A stretch of 64,000 nt of DNA, taken from assembly GCF_021026295.1 (NCBI RefSeq), contig NZ_JAJNDA010000020.1, positions 1 to 64,000 of the forward strand, in the 5' to 3' direction. Positions 17,409 to 25,863 of the stretch are shown in pieces (position 1 is the stretch's first letter; every line of letters begins with the position of its first letter). The notes under the pieces were generated by a model. The model searched no databases. It was not told the DNA's origin and saw only the letters and a list, made by a program, of their open reading frames with translations. The translations under genes and the position numbers were made by a program. The DNA comes from Actinomycetospora soli (GTDB lineage Bacteria; Actinomycetota; Actinomycetes; Mycobacteriales; Pseudonocardiaceae).

Positions 17409-18341
17409 TCAGTCCTCGGGCCGCGTGCGGTCCAGCAGCCCGGTCCGGCGCAGCCACAGCACGATCGCCAGGCACGACACCAGGGTCCCGCCCACCCCGA
17501 ACACGAGGAACGCCCAGCCCGAGCCGATGTGGTCGAGCATCCACTGGAAGTTCGTGCCGAAGAAGCCGGTGAGCGCGGTCAGCGGCAGGAAGATCGTCGC
17601 GACGATCGTCAGCCGCTCCTGCACCTCGTTGGAGTACGTGTCCAGCATCCCCTGCAGGGACTCGCGGTCCGCCTCGATCTCGTCGAGCGCCTGCGACAGG
17701 TGGTCGCCGACGTCCGCCAGGTAGGCCCGCGACTCCTCGGCGTCGGCGGAGATCGCCACCACCTGCTCGACGATCCGCGGCCACACCTGGCGCTGGACGG
17801 CGAGCGTGCGCCGGAGCCCGTTGAGCCCGCGCCGCAGCACGGCCATCCGGTCGCGGTCCCGGGCGCGGGGGTGGTCGAAGATCGTCCGCTCGAAGGCGTC
17901 GACCTCGTCGGCCACCACCTCGAGCCCCTCCGTGAGGGAGTCGACCACCGCGTCGATCACCCGGTACACGAGCTCGCCCGTGCTGCAGTCGCCGCCGTCG
18001 AGCCGGCGCCGGACCCGGTCGAGCTGCGCGGGCGGCCTCCGGCTGATCGTCACCACGGTCGCGTCGACGACGTGGACGTGCACCTCGACCAGCTCCGGGA
18101 CGCCGCCGGGCTCCATGGTCAGCCCGTACACCACGAGCAGGAGCTGGTCGGGGTAGCGGTCGAGCTTCGGGCGCTGGCCGAACTCCCGGCTGTCCTCGAG
18201 CGCGAGCGAGTGCAGCCCCAGGACCCCGGCGACGGCCTCCAGCTCCGCGGGGTCGGGGTCCCGCAGGTCCAGCCACGTCGGTTCGCGCCGCGCGTGGCGC
18301 GCGTCCAGTTCCTCGAGGTCCATCCGGTCGCGTACGAGCAC
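17409..18341 (-). CDS. CorA-like divalent cation channel
   Basis: 310 aa from GTG 18341; an ATG at 18323 is the alternative. The soluble funnel domain (about 1-250) is followed by two C-terminal membrane helices, the architecture of CorA Mg2+ channels. The pore signature usually written GMN appears as GTNF (FFGTNFQWML). The second helix is followed by a basic tail (LRRTGLLDRTRPED). It is convergent with the hydrolase gene, 4 bp apart. Confidence 0.85.
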   Translation of the reverse strand: MLVRDRMDLEELDARHARREPTWLDLRDPDPAELEAVAGVLGLHSLALEDSREFGQRPKLDRYPDQLLLVVYGLTMEPGGVPELVEVHVHVVDATVVTISRRPPAQLDRVRRRLDGGDCSTGELVYRVIDAVVDSLTEGLEVVADEVDAFERTIFDHPRARDRDRMAVLRRGLNGLRRTLAVQRQVWPRIVEQVVAISADAEESRAYLADVGDHLSQALDEIEADRESLQGMLDTYSNEVQERLTIVATIFLPLTALTGFFGTNFQWMLDHIGSGWAFLVFGVGGTLVSCLAIVLWLRRTGLLDRTRPED

Positions 18342-18376
18342 GGCGGCTGGTCTACCCGGGGAGACCGCCGCGGAAG

Positions 18377-19225
18377 CTACTCGCTCCGGACGACGGGTCG
18401 CGGGCCGAGCACCGACAGCAGCTCCAGCTTCTCGTGGCTCTCGGTGCCCGGGACGGCCGTGTAGACCAGCAGCAGGTGGGACTGCGCGGGGTCGACCAGC
18501 GTCTGGCAGTTGAGCTCCAGCAGGCCCACCTCGGGGTGCACGAAGCGTTTGACGTCGGCCGGGCGGACGCCCACCTCGTGGGTCTCCCACAGCCGGCGGA
18601 ACTCCTCGCTCTGCGGGAGCAGGAGCTCGGCGAGTCCGGCGGCGCGGGACTCCGGCCCGCGCAGCGTGACGATGCCGCGCAGCCCGGAGACGTACACCCG
18701 GGAGAGGGTCGCGTGGTCCTCGGGGGCGTAGCGCGCCCGCATCGCCGGATCGGTGAACCACCGGTAGCCGAGGCTGCGCGCCGGGCCGGTGTAGGCGGTG
18801 GTGTCGCCGGTCAGGGCCACCCCCATCGGGGTCTGGCGCAGCGTCTCGCCGATCTCGGTCACGATCTCGGCCGGGGTGTCGGTCAGTCGGTCGAGGATCC
18901 GAAGCAGGCCCGGGCTGACGTGCTCGCTCGTGGCGCCGCGCAGGGGCGGACGGTGGCCGGCGAGCCGGAACAGGTGGTCGCGCTCGTCGAGCGAGAGGTG
19001 CAGCCCCTGCGCGATCGAGGCGATCATCTGCTCGGAGGGCTGCGGGCCCCGCTCGCGCTCGAGCCGCGAGTAGTAGTCGGTGGACATGTGGCACAGCGCC
19101 GCCACCTCCTCGCGGCGCAGCCCGCTCGTCCGGCGCCGCGGCCCGCGGGACAGCCCCACGTCCTCGGGCTGCAGCGCCTCGCGGCGCCGCCGCAGGAAGT
19201 CCGCCAGCCCGGTCCGGTCGATCAT
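18377..19225 (-). CDS. XRE-type regulator with MmyB-like ligand-binding domain
   Basis: 282 aa. An N-terminal helix-turn-helix (about 10-75; RTSGLRREEVAALCHMSTDYYSRLERERGPQPSEQM) is followed by a PAS-like MmyB domain (about 105-270; TPMGVALTGDTTAYTGPARSLGYRWFTDP). The family is abundant in actinobacteria; members often control a neighbouring redox gene and bind fatty-acid-like ligands. It is divergent from the DUF3159 gene, the likeliest target. Confidence 0.88.
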   Translation of the reverse strand: MIDRTGLADFLRRRREALQPEDVGLSRGPRRRTSGLRREEVAALCHMSTDYYSRLERERGPQPSEQMIASIAQGLHLSLDERDHLFRLAGHRPPLRGATSEHVSPGLLRILDRLTDTPAEIVTEIGETLRQTPMGVALTGDTTAYTGPARSLGYRWFTDPAMRARYAPEDHATLSRVYVSGLRGIVTLRGPESRAAGLAELLLPQSEEFRRLWETHEVGVRPADVKRFVHPEVGLLELNCQTLVDPAQSHLLLVYTAVPGTESHEKLELLSVLGPRPVVRSE

Positions 19226-19408
19226 CCGCGCGTCCTCTCGTCAGCCGCCGCCCCCGTTCCTACCGGCGACGCCGCGCCGCAGCCACGGACCGCCGATCCC
19301 CCCGTCGGGGCACGAACCGGATCCGCGAGCCTCGGATCGGGAGGCCGTGGCTGCGCCGGCGGGCACCGGCCACGGTCGGGACCACACACCCCGAACCGCG
19401 GAGGACCC

Positions 19409-20065
19409 GTGACGACGACCGATCCCGCACCGCCCGTCGACGAGCACGACCAGGAGTCCCTCGGTGGCGCGCTGCGCCGCACCCTCGCCCGCTCCGGCGG
19501 GGCGACCGGCATCCTCGTCGCCGCCACGCCCGCCGTCGCCTTCGTCGTCGCCGACGCCGTCGCCGGGCTCACCTGGGCGTTCGTCGCCCTCGCGGTCGCC
19601 GCGCCCGCCGCGGCCGGCCTCCGGCTCGCCCGCCGCGAGTCGGTCCGGGGCGTCCTGGTCGGCCTCGCCCTCGCCGGGGTCTGCGCGGTCGCCGCCGCCG
19701 TCTCCGGGGAGGCCCGGGCGTTCTTCCTGCTGCCCACGCTCCTGCCCGCCGTCCTCGGCGTCGTCTTCCTCGGCTCGGTACTGGTCCGCCGACCGGTGGC
19801 GGGGACGTTGTTCAACCGCCTCGTCGGCGGTCCCGACGACTGGCGCTCGCACCCCGCCCTGCTGCGCGTCTACACGCTGGCGACGCTCGCCGGCGTCGCG
19901 TTCCACGCCGTGAACCTCGCCCTGCGCGGAGTGGCCTACCTCGACGACCAGCCGGCGGTCCTGGCCGCCCTCGGCGTCGCCGCCGCGCCCGCCTTCGCCG
20001 TGCTCGCCGCCGTCACGCTCGTCGCCGCCCGGCGCGCCGTCACCGCCGCCCCGTCCCCGGCCTGA
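19409..20065 (+). CDS. DUF3159 integral membrane protein
   Basis: 218 aa, GTG start after GGAGGA. About six hydrophobic helices; the block PVAGTLFNRLVGGPDDWRSHPALLRVYTLAT is characteristic of DUF3159. Function unknown. Its 3' end overlaps the convergent frameshifted regulator frame by about 130 bp. Confidence 0.78.
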   Translation: MTTTDPAPPVDEHDQESLGGALRRTLARSGGATGILVAATPAVAFVVADAVAGLTWAFVALAVAAPAAAGLRLARRESVRGVLVGLALAGVCAVAAAVSGEARAFFLLPTLLPAVLGVVFLGSVLVRRPVAGTLFNRLVGGPDDWRSHPALLRVYTLATLAGVAFHAVNLALRGVAYLDDQPAVLAALGVAAAPAFAVLAAVTLVAARRAVTAAPSPA

Positions 20066-21320
20066 CCCGTCGGCGCCGCTGCCGCGGCGGGCGCCTCCGC
20101 GGCGGGGACGACCGGGGGCCACCCCAGGTGCCGGCACACGAGCAGGGCCACCTCGACGTCGAGACGGCCCTCCGTGACCGGGTGGCCGAGGACCTCCTCG
20201 GCGCGGCGGAGCCGGTAGTGCACGGTGTTCTTGTGCAGGTGCAGCCGCGCGGCCGCCTCGGAGGAGCTGCGGTCGGCGGCGAGGTAGGCGTGCAGCGTCT
20301 CGCGGAGCCGGCCCGTCGCCTCGTCGGCCGCGGCGAGCCCGCCCAGGGTGCGCGCAGCCAGGCGTGCAGGTCCTCGTGGTGCTCCGCGAGCAGGGCCGGG
20401 AGGGCGACCTCGTCGTAGTCGACCACCGCCGGCCCGTCCGGTCGCAGCTCCGCGAGGGCCCGCGCCCGCCAGGCCTCCCGGTGGCTCGTCCGGAAGCCCT
20501 CGAGGCCGCTCCCCGCGCCGCCGAGCGCGACGCGCAGGCCGGGGTGGGCGCCGGCCAGCCGCGCGAGCGCCGCGGGCCGCACCGCGAGGCGGGTCGTCGC
20601 GCTCCACCAGACCCACAGGCAGTCGTGCTCGGCGAGGACCGACAGCGGCGCGCGGCCGGCCACCGCGACGAGGCCGGCCTCGACGTCGCGCATCACCGGT
20701 CCCGGCTCGGGCGCCCAGAGCACCGCGGCCCGGTGCCACCCGCGCAGCGGGGCGCCGAGCGTCTCCTCGGCCGCGCCGACGTCCAGGTCGGGGTCCGAGA
20801 GCACGGCGCGGATCGTCGCGGCGCGCGCGGCGTCCGATCGCGCGTCCCAGGTGCGGCGCTCCTCCTCGTAGATGTCGATGAGGCCCTCGATGACCTGGTC
20901 GATGTAGCGGTTGGTCCGCGCCCCGAGCTCCGACGTCGCGGCGAGGACGGTCCGCGCGTCGAGGTCGAGCCCGCCCAGCGCGCGCAGGGACCACTGCACG
21001 AAGCGGTGCTCCCCGAGGCGGTAGGCCCGCAGCAGCGCCTCGAGGGACAGGTCGCGCTGCGCGAAACGGCGGGCGTACTCGGCCGCGGCCACCGGCACGG
21101 TGAGGTCGTCGAACGCGATGCCGTGCTCGAGCAGGTCGACGATCGCCGAGAGGTTCGACGCTGTGCTCGAGACCATCAGCTCCCGCACGGCGTCGTCGTG
21201 CCGGAACTCCGGGATGACCTCGACGAAGTGCTCGGTCATCTCGCGGGTCAGCGCCGGCAGCGTCCCGGCGATGCCGCGGGCGACCGTGGCGACGACGGCG
21301 TCGACGTCGGCCTGCTCCAT
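19936..21320 (-). pseudogene. PucR/CdaR-type transcriptional regulator, frameshifted
   Basis: From ATG 21320 (MEQADVDAVVATVARG) the product reads as an RsbRD-like N-terminal domain and a GGDEF-like middle, up to HEDLHAWLR. At about 20346-20358 coding similarity jumps to the next frame, which encodes RTLGGLAAADEATGRLRETLHAYLAADRS and the PucR helix-turn-helix (ARLHLHKNTVHYRLRRAEEVLG) to about 20095. One base appears to be missing, so as written the DNA-binding domain is lost, unless this is a sequencing error. The second frame continues to 19936 inside the convergent DUF3159 gene, so the original stop is uncertain. Confidence 0.78.
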
Positions 21321-21345
21321 GCCGGCGGAGCCTATCCAGCACCGT

Positions 21346-21362
21346 TTGTGCCGGCGGCACAA
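21346..21362. promoter_or_regulatory. Palindrome TTGTGCCG-G-CGGCACAA, probable PucR-type operator
   Basis: Perfect 8-bp arms around a single central G, lying 26 bp upstream of the regulator start and about 85 bp upstream of the divergent DUF3556 start. Flanking bases extend it imperfectly to 21341-21366. It probably binds the regulator at 19936-21320 and controls both directions. Confidence 0.6.
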
Positions 21363-21447
21363 CGGTCCCCACCGGCTTCGTGACCGGGGAATATGGTCCC
21401 GATCACAACCCCTCCCTACCGTTTCGCCGCAGTCGGGAGGAGAGATG

Positions 21448-21597
21448 ATGGGATTCACGACGGGGACGTTCCCGCCGGTCGAGCCGGCGGAATTCCTGCA
21501 GCGGCCGCTGATGGAGCGGATGAAGGTGCTGGCCCTGCACTGGGTCGATCACGGGTTCGGCACGCCGAAGATGATTCCGACGACCTACGTCGTGCAG
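21448..21597 (+). pseudogene. DUF3556 membrane protein, 5' fragment
   Basis: A good ribosome site (GGGAGGAG) precedes ATGATG; from 21448 the frame reads MGFTTGTFPPVEPAEFLQRP then WVDHGFGTPKMIPTTYVVQ, the recognisable start of DUF3556 proteins. The similarity stops at about 21597, where a truncated ISL3 transposase begins. The C-terminal part of the same family reappears at 26030. A large central section is missing on both sides, so this is not a clean insertion. Confidence 0.75.
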
Positions 21598-22203
21598 CCT
21601 TGCTGGGCCGGCGCCATCGCGGACCGGGGTGAGGTCGATGATCACGGTGACGTTTTTGTCGCCACGCCTGGTGTGGCGCCAGACGTGCTCATCGACGCCA
21701 ATGACCTTCACGCCCTCGAACCGCGTGGGGTCGTTGATCAGCAGCCGATTGCCTTCGGCCAGGACCGCGTCGTTGGCGGTGTCCCACGCGACCCCGAGTC
21801 CCTCGGCGACACGGGCGACGGTGAGGTGTGCGACCACGATCCCTTCCAGCGCCCACCGCAACCTGGTGCGCGAGAGCTTCGCGCGTGGCTCCGCCGCGGC
21901 GCTGGTGTCTTGGCGCCACAGGTGTCCGCAGTCGGCACAGCGGTAGCGGCGCACTACAACTTCCAGCACGGTCGGTCGCCAGCCCAGCGGCTCGTGGGCC
22001 AACCGCCGGATCACGGTGTCACGAGCAGCGCCTTCGCTGCCGCACCGTCGGCAAGACTGATCTGGTTCCACCACGCGGCACGCGAGGACCGCACGATCCG
22101 GTTCAAGTCGTTGCCCGGTCACGCTCAGACCGAGGCCGTCGAGTCGAGCGAAGGCGGTCAGGTCAGGGCGGCCGAAGCCGGCCGGCGGGGTAGCGTCGGA
22201 CAC
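21598..22203 (-). pseudogene. ISL3-family transposase, C-terminally truncated
   Basis: GTG start at 22203. About 200 residues remain: a zinc-finger-like region (CRRCGSEGAARDTVIRRL; YRCADCGHLWRQD), a helix-turn-helix (VARVAEGLGVAWDTANDAVLAEG) and the start of the DDE domain (VKVIGVDEHVWRHTRRGDKNVTVIIDLTPVRDG). The first catalytic Asp region is present; the remaining catalytic residues are lost, so it cannot transpose alone. Confidence 0.82.
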
Positions 22204-22314
22204 GTCGAGGTCTTTCGGATGGATGGCGTAGGAACCTCCATCGTCGGGAGACCTCGACGTCTATCTGCGGACCGACGCGCCCGGCCGACCTACAACCCTC
22301 ATCTGGGAAGAGCC
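21598..22314 (-). mobile_element. ISL3-family insertion sequence, truncated (left copy)
   Basis: It holds the N-terminal two-thirds or so of an ISL3 transposase and the intact end beyond its 5' side. Read on the minus strand that end is GGCTCTTCCCAGATG (up to 22314), typical of ISL3 terminal repeats. The other end is absent; the element breaks off at about 21598 inside the transposase. The last 167 bp (22148-22314) are repeated at 25864-26029. Confidence 0.78.
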
Positions 22315-22327
22315 CGCAAAGCCGACG

Positions 22328-22362
22328 TGATTAGGTCGTCGGTTCGATTCCGACAGGCGGCT
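22328..22362 (+). other. 3' fragment of a tRNA gene (probably tRNA-Thr), attachment-site-like
   Basis: 35 nt match the end of a tRNA: the 3' strand of an anticodon stem (TGATT), variable loop AGGTC, T stem-loop GTCGG-TTCGATT-CCGAC, acceptor strand AGGCGGC and discriminator T. The 5' half is absent. The acceptor strand would pair with GCCGCCT, as in actinobacterial tRNA-Thr. A segment from anticodon stem to 3' end is the usual core of tRNA attachment sites of integrases. No integrase gene is in the window. Confidence 0.65.
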
Positions 22363-22373
22363 CCGGCGAACAG

Positions 22374-22403
22374 CCCCTGACCTGCGCAAACGCAGGGCAG
22401 GGG
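22374..22403 (+). terminator. Hairpin terminator following the tRNA fragment
   Basis: CCCCTG and CCTGCG pair with CGCAGG and CAGGGG around a CAAA loop, with one A-G mismatch: a 12-bp stem, 12 nt after the tRNA 3' end. This is the expected native terminator of a tRNA gene carried along with the fragment. Confidence 0.65.
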
Positions 22404-22980
22404 CGGTTCGGTTCTGGTGGTCGCGCGATGCGCTGGCCTCACGGCTCTGCCCGACACCGACGTCGCTCTCCTCTGCGACGGCCCCCTCGCCGGCCGAGCG
22501 CTCGCGGCCGGCCTCCTGTCCGTGTGCCGATATGCCTCGCTCCGCTCGGCAACGCAGCGTGGCGTTGTGTCGCGACCTGGACGTGCGAGGTGTCAACGGT
22601 GCGTCGGCGCAGCGATCGTTGTGTGCGCAGCGAGATGCTCCATGCCGCACGCGCGGCGCGCACGAACGCAACGCCCCGGAACGCCAACGACCCGTCATCG
22701 CCGCGACGCGCAACGCGTCTCCCGTCACGGCAACGGATCGCAACCACGACCCGCCCACGGCGCCGCGCGGGACGGAGGGCAAGTTGACACAGTTGCGCTG
22801 CCATGGAACCGCGCTGGCTCTCTCGATGACCACCGGTGAAACAGTGCCGCTCCAGGCTTGCGCCCGGTGTTGCCTGGCCTCCTCGTGATCGGCCCGTCGG
22901 GGATCGTCAACGTGGTGCGGGTGTCGAGGCGGTCGGGTCCGACGGCTCGGCGGGGCGCGATCGTCTCGTGCGTTGGCGGA
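22404..22980. other. No gene recognised (577 bp inside the mobile scar)
   Basis: Several open frames cross this stretch on both strands, but none has a ribosome site, codon bias or recognisable protein motifs, and Arg-rich translations in all frames look random. Base composition looks less GC-rich than the host genes around it. It is probably imported flanking DNA. Confidence 0.5.
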
Positions 22981-23292
22981 CTACGGGAGCTTGGACGCCA
23001 GGACGTCGGCCGCCAGGATCTCGGGTGCTGCGCCGAGGAGGTGCTGGTTGGCCATCAGGGCTGCGACGATGGCGCCGTTGGCATGGGCGTCGCGAGCGGC
23101 CTCGTCGGGGAATGCATCGAAGATCCAGAAGGTGTCGGCGTGGGTCCTAGCCGCGAACCAGACAATCGTTCCTACTTCTTCGTTGGCGAGTGCGACAGCG
23201 CCGGCGAGCAGATCGGCGAGCGCGTCGTGCTGTCCATCGGCCGCGACGATCTTGGCGACGAAGGCATACGGAAGTGATGCGGGTGTGGACAT
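22981..23292 (-). CDS. Antibiotic biosynthesis monooxygenase (ABM/YgiN-like) domain protein
   Basis: 103 aa, ATG with GGAGAA upstream. The ferredoxin-like ABM fold is suggested by AFVAKIVAADGQHDALADLLAGAV, GTIVWFAARTHADTFWIFDAFPDEAARDAHANG and the terminal HLLGAAPEILAADVLASKLP. Such small dimeric proteins act as cofactor-free quinol monooxygenases or in dehalogenation. It lies in the imported segment and diverges from a GlxA/AraC-type regulator, its likely controller. Confidence 0.82.
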   Translation of the reverse strand: MSTPASLPYAFVAKIVAADGQHDALADLLAGAVALANEEVGTIVWFAARTHADTFWIFDAFPDEAARDAHANGAIVAALMANQHLLGAAPEILAADVLASKLP

Positions 23293-23399
23293 GAGGGGTT
23301 CTCCTTGAAGTCGGGGTTCTTCGTGGGGCGAGTTCAGCGTATGACGAGCGAGGGCCGGTGGGGAGTGGCGTATACGGCAGTATTGCTATTGTTCGCGCC

Positions 23400-24341
23400 A
23401 TGCGTATCGGACTGATCGCGATCGACGGCTGCTTCGGTTCGGCGGTCGCGTCGGTCATCGACATCGTGCGGGTGGCCGACGGAGCCCGCGGCGACGTCGA
23501 CCCGCGGATCGACCCGATCGAACTCGCCATCCTCGGACCGAAACGGCGAGTGACCACGACGGCATCGATGACCCTGTCGGTGGACCACCCGCTGTCGGAG
23601 TCCGGAGAGTTCGACGTGGTCGTCGTCCCTGCGCTTGGAACCCTCACGGCCGCCGCGACCCACGACGCCCTCCAGAGCCGAGATGCTCGTTCGGTCATCG
23701 CCTCACTCGGGCGCCTCGACGACGCGACCACCCGGATCGCCGCGGCGTGCACCGGCGTGTTCGCCGTCGCCGAGACCGGACGGATGCATCATCGGCGGGC
23801 GACGACCAGCTGGTTCCTGGGGCCGGAGTTCCTGAAGCGCTATCCGACCGTCGCCCTCGATCTCGACACCATGGTCGTGGTCGACGGGAACCTCGTCACC
23901 GCCGGCGCCGCCTTCGCCCACATCGACCTCGCGCTCTCACTCGTGCGATCGATCAGCCCCGACCTGGCCCAACATGTCGCCAAGCTCCTCATCATCGACG
24001 AGCGCCCGTCGCAGGCGGCCTTCGTCGCCTACGAACATCTCCGGCACGAGGACCCGATCGTCGTCGAGTTCGAACGCTTCGTGCGCGTCCGCCTGGACGA
24101 ACCGTTCAACGTCGCCTTCGTCGCGCAGTCGCTCGGCACCAGCCGGCGCACCCTCGAACGACGAGTCCGTGCGGCGCTCAACCTCACTCCGCTCGGCTTC
24201 GTCCAACGGCTTCGCATCGAACGAGCTCGGCACCTCTCAGCAACCACGGACCTCACCTCCGCCGAGATCGCGCGACGGGTCGGCTACGCGAACGCCGAGA
24301 CTCTGCGCTCCCTCCTGCGCAGGGAGCGACGCCGTTCCTGA
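23400..24341 (+). CDS. GlxA-type transcriptional regulator (DJ-1/PfpI-like plus AraC domain)
   Basis: 313 aa from ATG 23400 (MRIGLIAIDGCFGSAVASVIDIV). The N-terminal DJ-1/PfpI-like domain (about 1-190) contains the elbow AACTGVFAVAETGRM and TSWFLGPEFLKRYP; the C-terminal AraC domain has two helix-turn-helices (NVAFVAQSLGTSRRTLERRVRA; SAEIARRVGYANAETLRSLL). These regulators sense small metabolites and usually activate an adjacent gene; here the divergent monooxygenase is the obvious target. The promoter region contains GTATAC-like dyads. It lies within DNA brought in between IS copies. Confidence 0.88.
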   Translation: MRIGLIAIDGCFGSAVASVIDIVRVADGARGDVDPRIDPIELAILGPKRRVTTTASMTLSVDHPLSESGEFDVVVVPALGTLTAAATHDALQSRDARSVIASLGRLDDATTRIAAACTGVFAVAETGRMHHRRATTSWFLGPEFLKRYPTVALDLDTMVVVDGNLVTAGAAFAHIDLALSLVRSISPDLAQHVAKLLIIDERPSQAAFVAYEHLRHEDPIVVEFERFVRVRLDEPFNVAFVAQSLGTSRRTLERRVRAALNLTPLGFVQRLRIERARHLSATTDLTSAEIARRVGYANAETLRSLLRRERRRS

Positions 24342-24617
24342 CCTATCGCCATGCCTGTAGCCGGTGTCCTAGCGCTCGGTTGGAACCACCTCTCAGCACG
24401 TCGCGTCGACGCTCCTGCGTCGCCCCTGGACGACCCACGCGACACGCCCGCAGCACAGGCCATGTGACGTGCCCCGGCTTCCCGGACGGTCGGGGTTGGG
24501 TGGCTGTGATGTCGCTGCGTTCTCGTCGAGGGGGTCAGCAGACCCGATCTGAGCTTGACCCCTCCCACCGGACACCTCGCCTGAGGTGGACCCGGTCCGC
24601 CAGGGAGGATCGTCTTC

Positions 24618-24917
24618 GTGCCTGCCCCACACGCGCCTGAGTTCCGGCGTCGAGCGGTCGAGCTTGCCCGTCTGGGCGAGCAACCCGTCGCCCAGATCGC
24701 GAAAGAGCTCAGCATTTCCGAGTCCTGCCTGCGGAACTGGATGGCCCAGGCCGACGCCGACGACGGCAAGAACGGCGTCGAGCAGGGCCGCTTGAGCACC
24801 GATGAGCGAGCCGAGCTCGCCGAGCTGCGGAAGAAGACGAAACGACTCGAGGTCGAACTCGAGATCGTCAAGCGGGCCGCGGCGTACTTCGCGAAGGAGA
24901 ACGTCCTCCCAAAGTAG
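24618..24917 (+). CDS. IS3 OrfA (DNA-binding subunit)
   Basis: 99 aa, GTG start. Helix-turn-helix (EFRRRAVELARLGEQPVAQIAKELSISESCLRNWM, about 5-40) followed by a leucine-zipper-like coil (ELRKKTKRLEVELEIVKRAAAYFAKE). It binds the IS ends and, as the OrfAB fusion, supplies DNA recognition for transposition. The stop overlaps the OrfB start by one base. Confidence 0.92.
   Translation: MPAPHAPEFRRRAVELARLGEQPVAQIAKELSISESCLRNWMAQADADDGKNGVEQGRLSTDERAELAELRKKTKRLEVELEIVKRAAAYFAKENVLPK
24908..24914 (+). promoter_or_regulatory. -1 ribosomal frameshift slippery heptamer C CCA AAG
   Basis: In the OrfA frame the heptamer reads C CCA AAG, an X XXY YYZ slippery site directly before the OrfA stop TAG. 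A -1 slip joins OrfA to the open OrfB frame (PKVVFPLVCE), giving the OrfAB transposase expected for IS3 elements. Confidence 0.75.
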
Positions 24918-25801
24918 TGTTCCCGCTGGTCTGTGAACTCGCCGACGACGGCATCGACGTCACGGTGGCCTGCCGGGTCCTGAACGTTTCCCGCTCCGGA
25001 TACTACGAATGGCGGACCGGGGTGAAATCGGGGCGCGCCCAGCAGAACGAGTTGCTGGCCAAGGTGATCGAGAAGATCCACAGCGAGTCCCGCGGCACCT
25101 ACGGCGCGCCGCGGGTGCACGCCGAACTCGTCCTCGGGCTCGGCGAGCGGGTCAACCACAAGCGGGTGGCCCGGCTCATGCGCGAGGCCGGGCTGCAGGG
25201 CCTCTACCGGCGCCGCACCCGCCGCTGCACCCGACGCGACCCTGCCGCCGACCCCTACCCGGACCTGGTCGACCGGGACTTCACCGCCGCCGGCCCGGAC
25301 CGGCTGTGGGTCACCGACATCACCGAACACCACACCAGGGAAGGAAAGATCTACGCTGCGGCGGTCCTCGACGTGTATTCACGACGGATCGTGGGCTGGT
25401 CAATCGATGACAACATGCGCACCGAACTGGTCACCGACGCCCTCGGTATGGCGATCCTGCGCCGGAAACCGATCAGCGACGGCTCCACGGTCCTGCACTC
25501 CGACCACGGGTCACAATTCACGTCGTGGGCGTTCGGGCGGCGTCTGGTCGAGGCGGGGATCGTCCCGTCGATGGGTTCGATCGGTGACTGTTACGACAAC
25601 TCGATGATGGAATCGTTCTGGGGCACGATGCAACTCGAACTGCTCGACTCCCGCAAGTGGGAATCACGCACTGAACTTGCGACCGGGATCTTCGAGTGGA
25701 TAGAGTGCTGGTACAACCCGATCAGACGCCATTCCAGCATCGGAATGCTCTCACCGGTCGACTTCGAAGCCCGCCACACCAGCCCCGACCAAGATCACTG
25801 A
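24917..25801 (+). CDS. IS3 OrfB / DDE integrase-type transposase
   Basis: 294 aa if read from GTG 24917; the active form is probably the OrfAB fusion. An HTH_21 region (ESRGTYGAPRVHAEL) precedes the rve integrase core with the catalytic triad in WVTDITEH (Asp), VLHSDHGSQFTS (Asp) and MMESFWGTMQLEL (Glu). No disruption is visible, so catalytic activity is likely. Confidence 0.93.
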   Translation: MFPLVCELADDGIDVTVACRVLNVSRSGYYEWRTGVKSGRAQQNELLAKVIEKIHSESRGTYGAPRVHAELVLGLGERVNHKRVARLMREAGLQGLYRRRTRRCTRRDPAADPYPDLVDRDFTAAGPDRLWVTDITEHHTREGKIYAAAVLDVYSRRIVGWSIDDNMRTELVTDALGMAILRRKPISDGSTVLHSDHGSQFTSWAFGRRLVEAGIVPSMGSIGDCYDNSMMESFWGTMQLELLDSRKWESRTELATGIFEWIECWYNPIRRHSSIGMLSPVDFEARHTSPDQDH

Positions 25802-25863
25802 CCCCACACCCCAGGTGTCCGGTCTACGGGGTCAAGCTCAATCAGGGTCGATTGGGATGAGCC

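Larger units (their letters stand above)
24550..25840 (+). mobile_element. IS3-family insertion sequence, complete (1291 bp)
   Basis: Terminal inverted repeats of 28 bp: left TGAGCTTGACCCC + 4 nt + ACCGGACACCT (24550-24577), right its exact complement apart from the 4-nt centre (25813-25840). The element is flanked on both sides by ATC, a 3-bp target duplication normal for IS3. It encodes OrfA and OrfB with a programmed frameshift site. All parts look intact, so it is probably a recent and possibly active insertion. Confidence 0.93.

Noticed and set aside
22328-22362. Complete tRNA gene
   Set aside because: No D arm, anticodon loop or 5' acceptor strand precedes the fragment; the ISL3 end lies 13 bp upstream.
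22417-22910. Several overlapping 60-190-aa frames in the mobile scar
   Set aside because: No ribosome site, no recognisable motif and Arg/Thr-rich random-looking translations in every frame; reported as a gene-free stretch instead.
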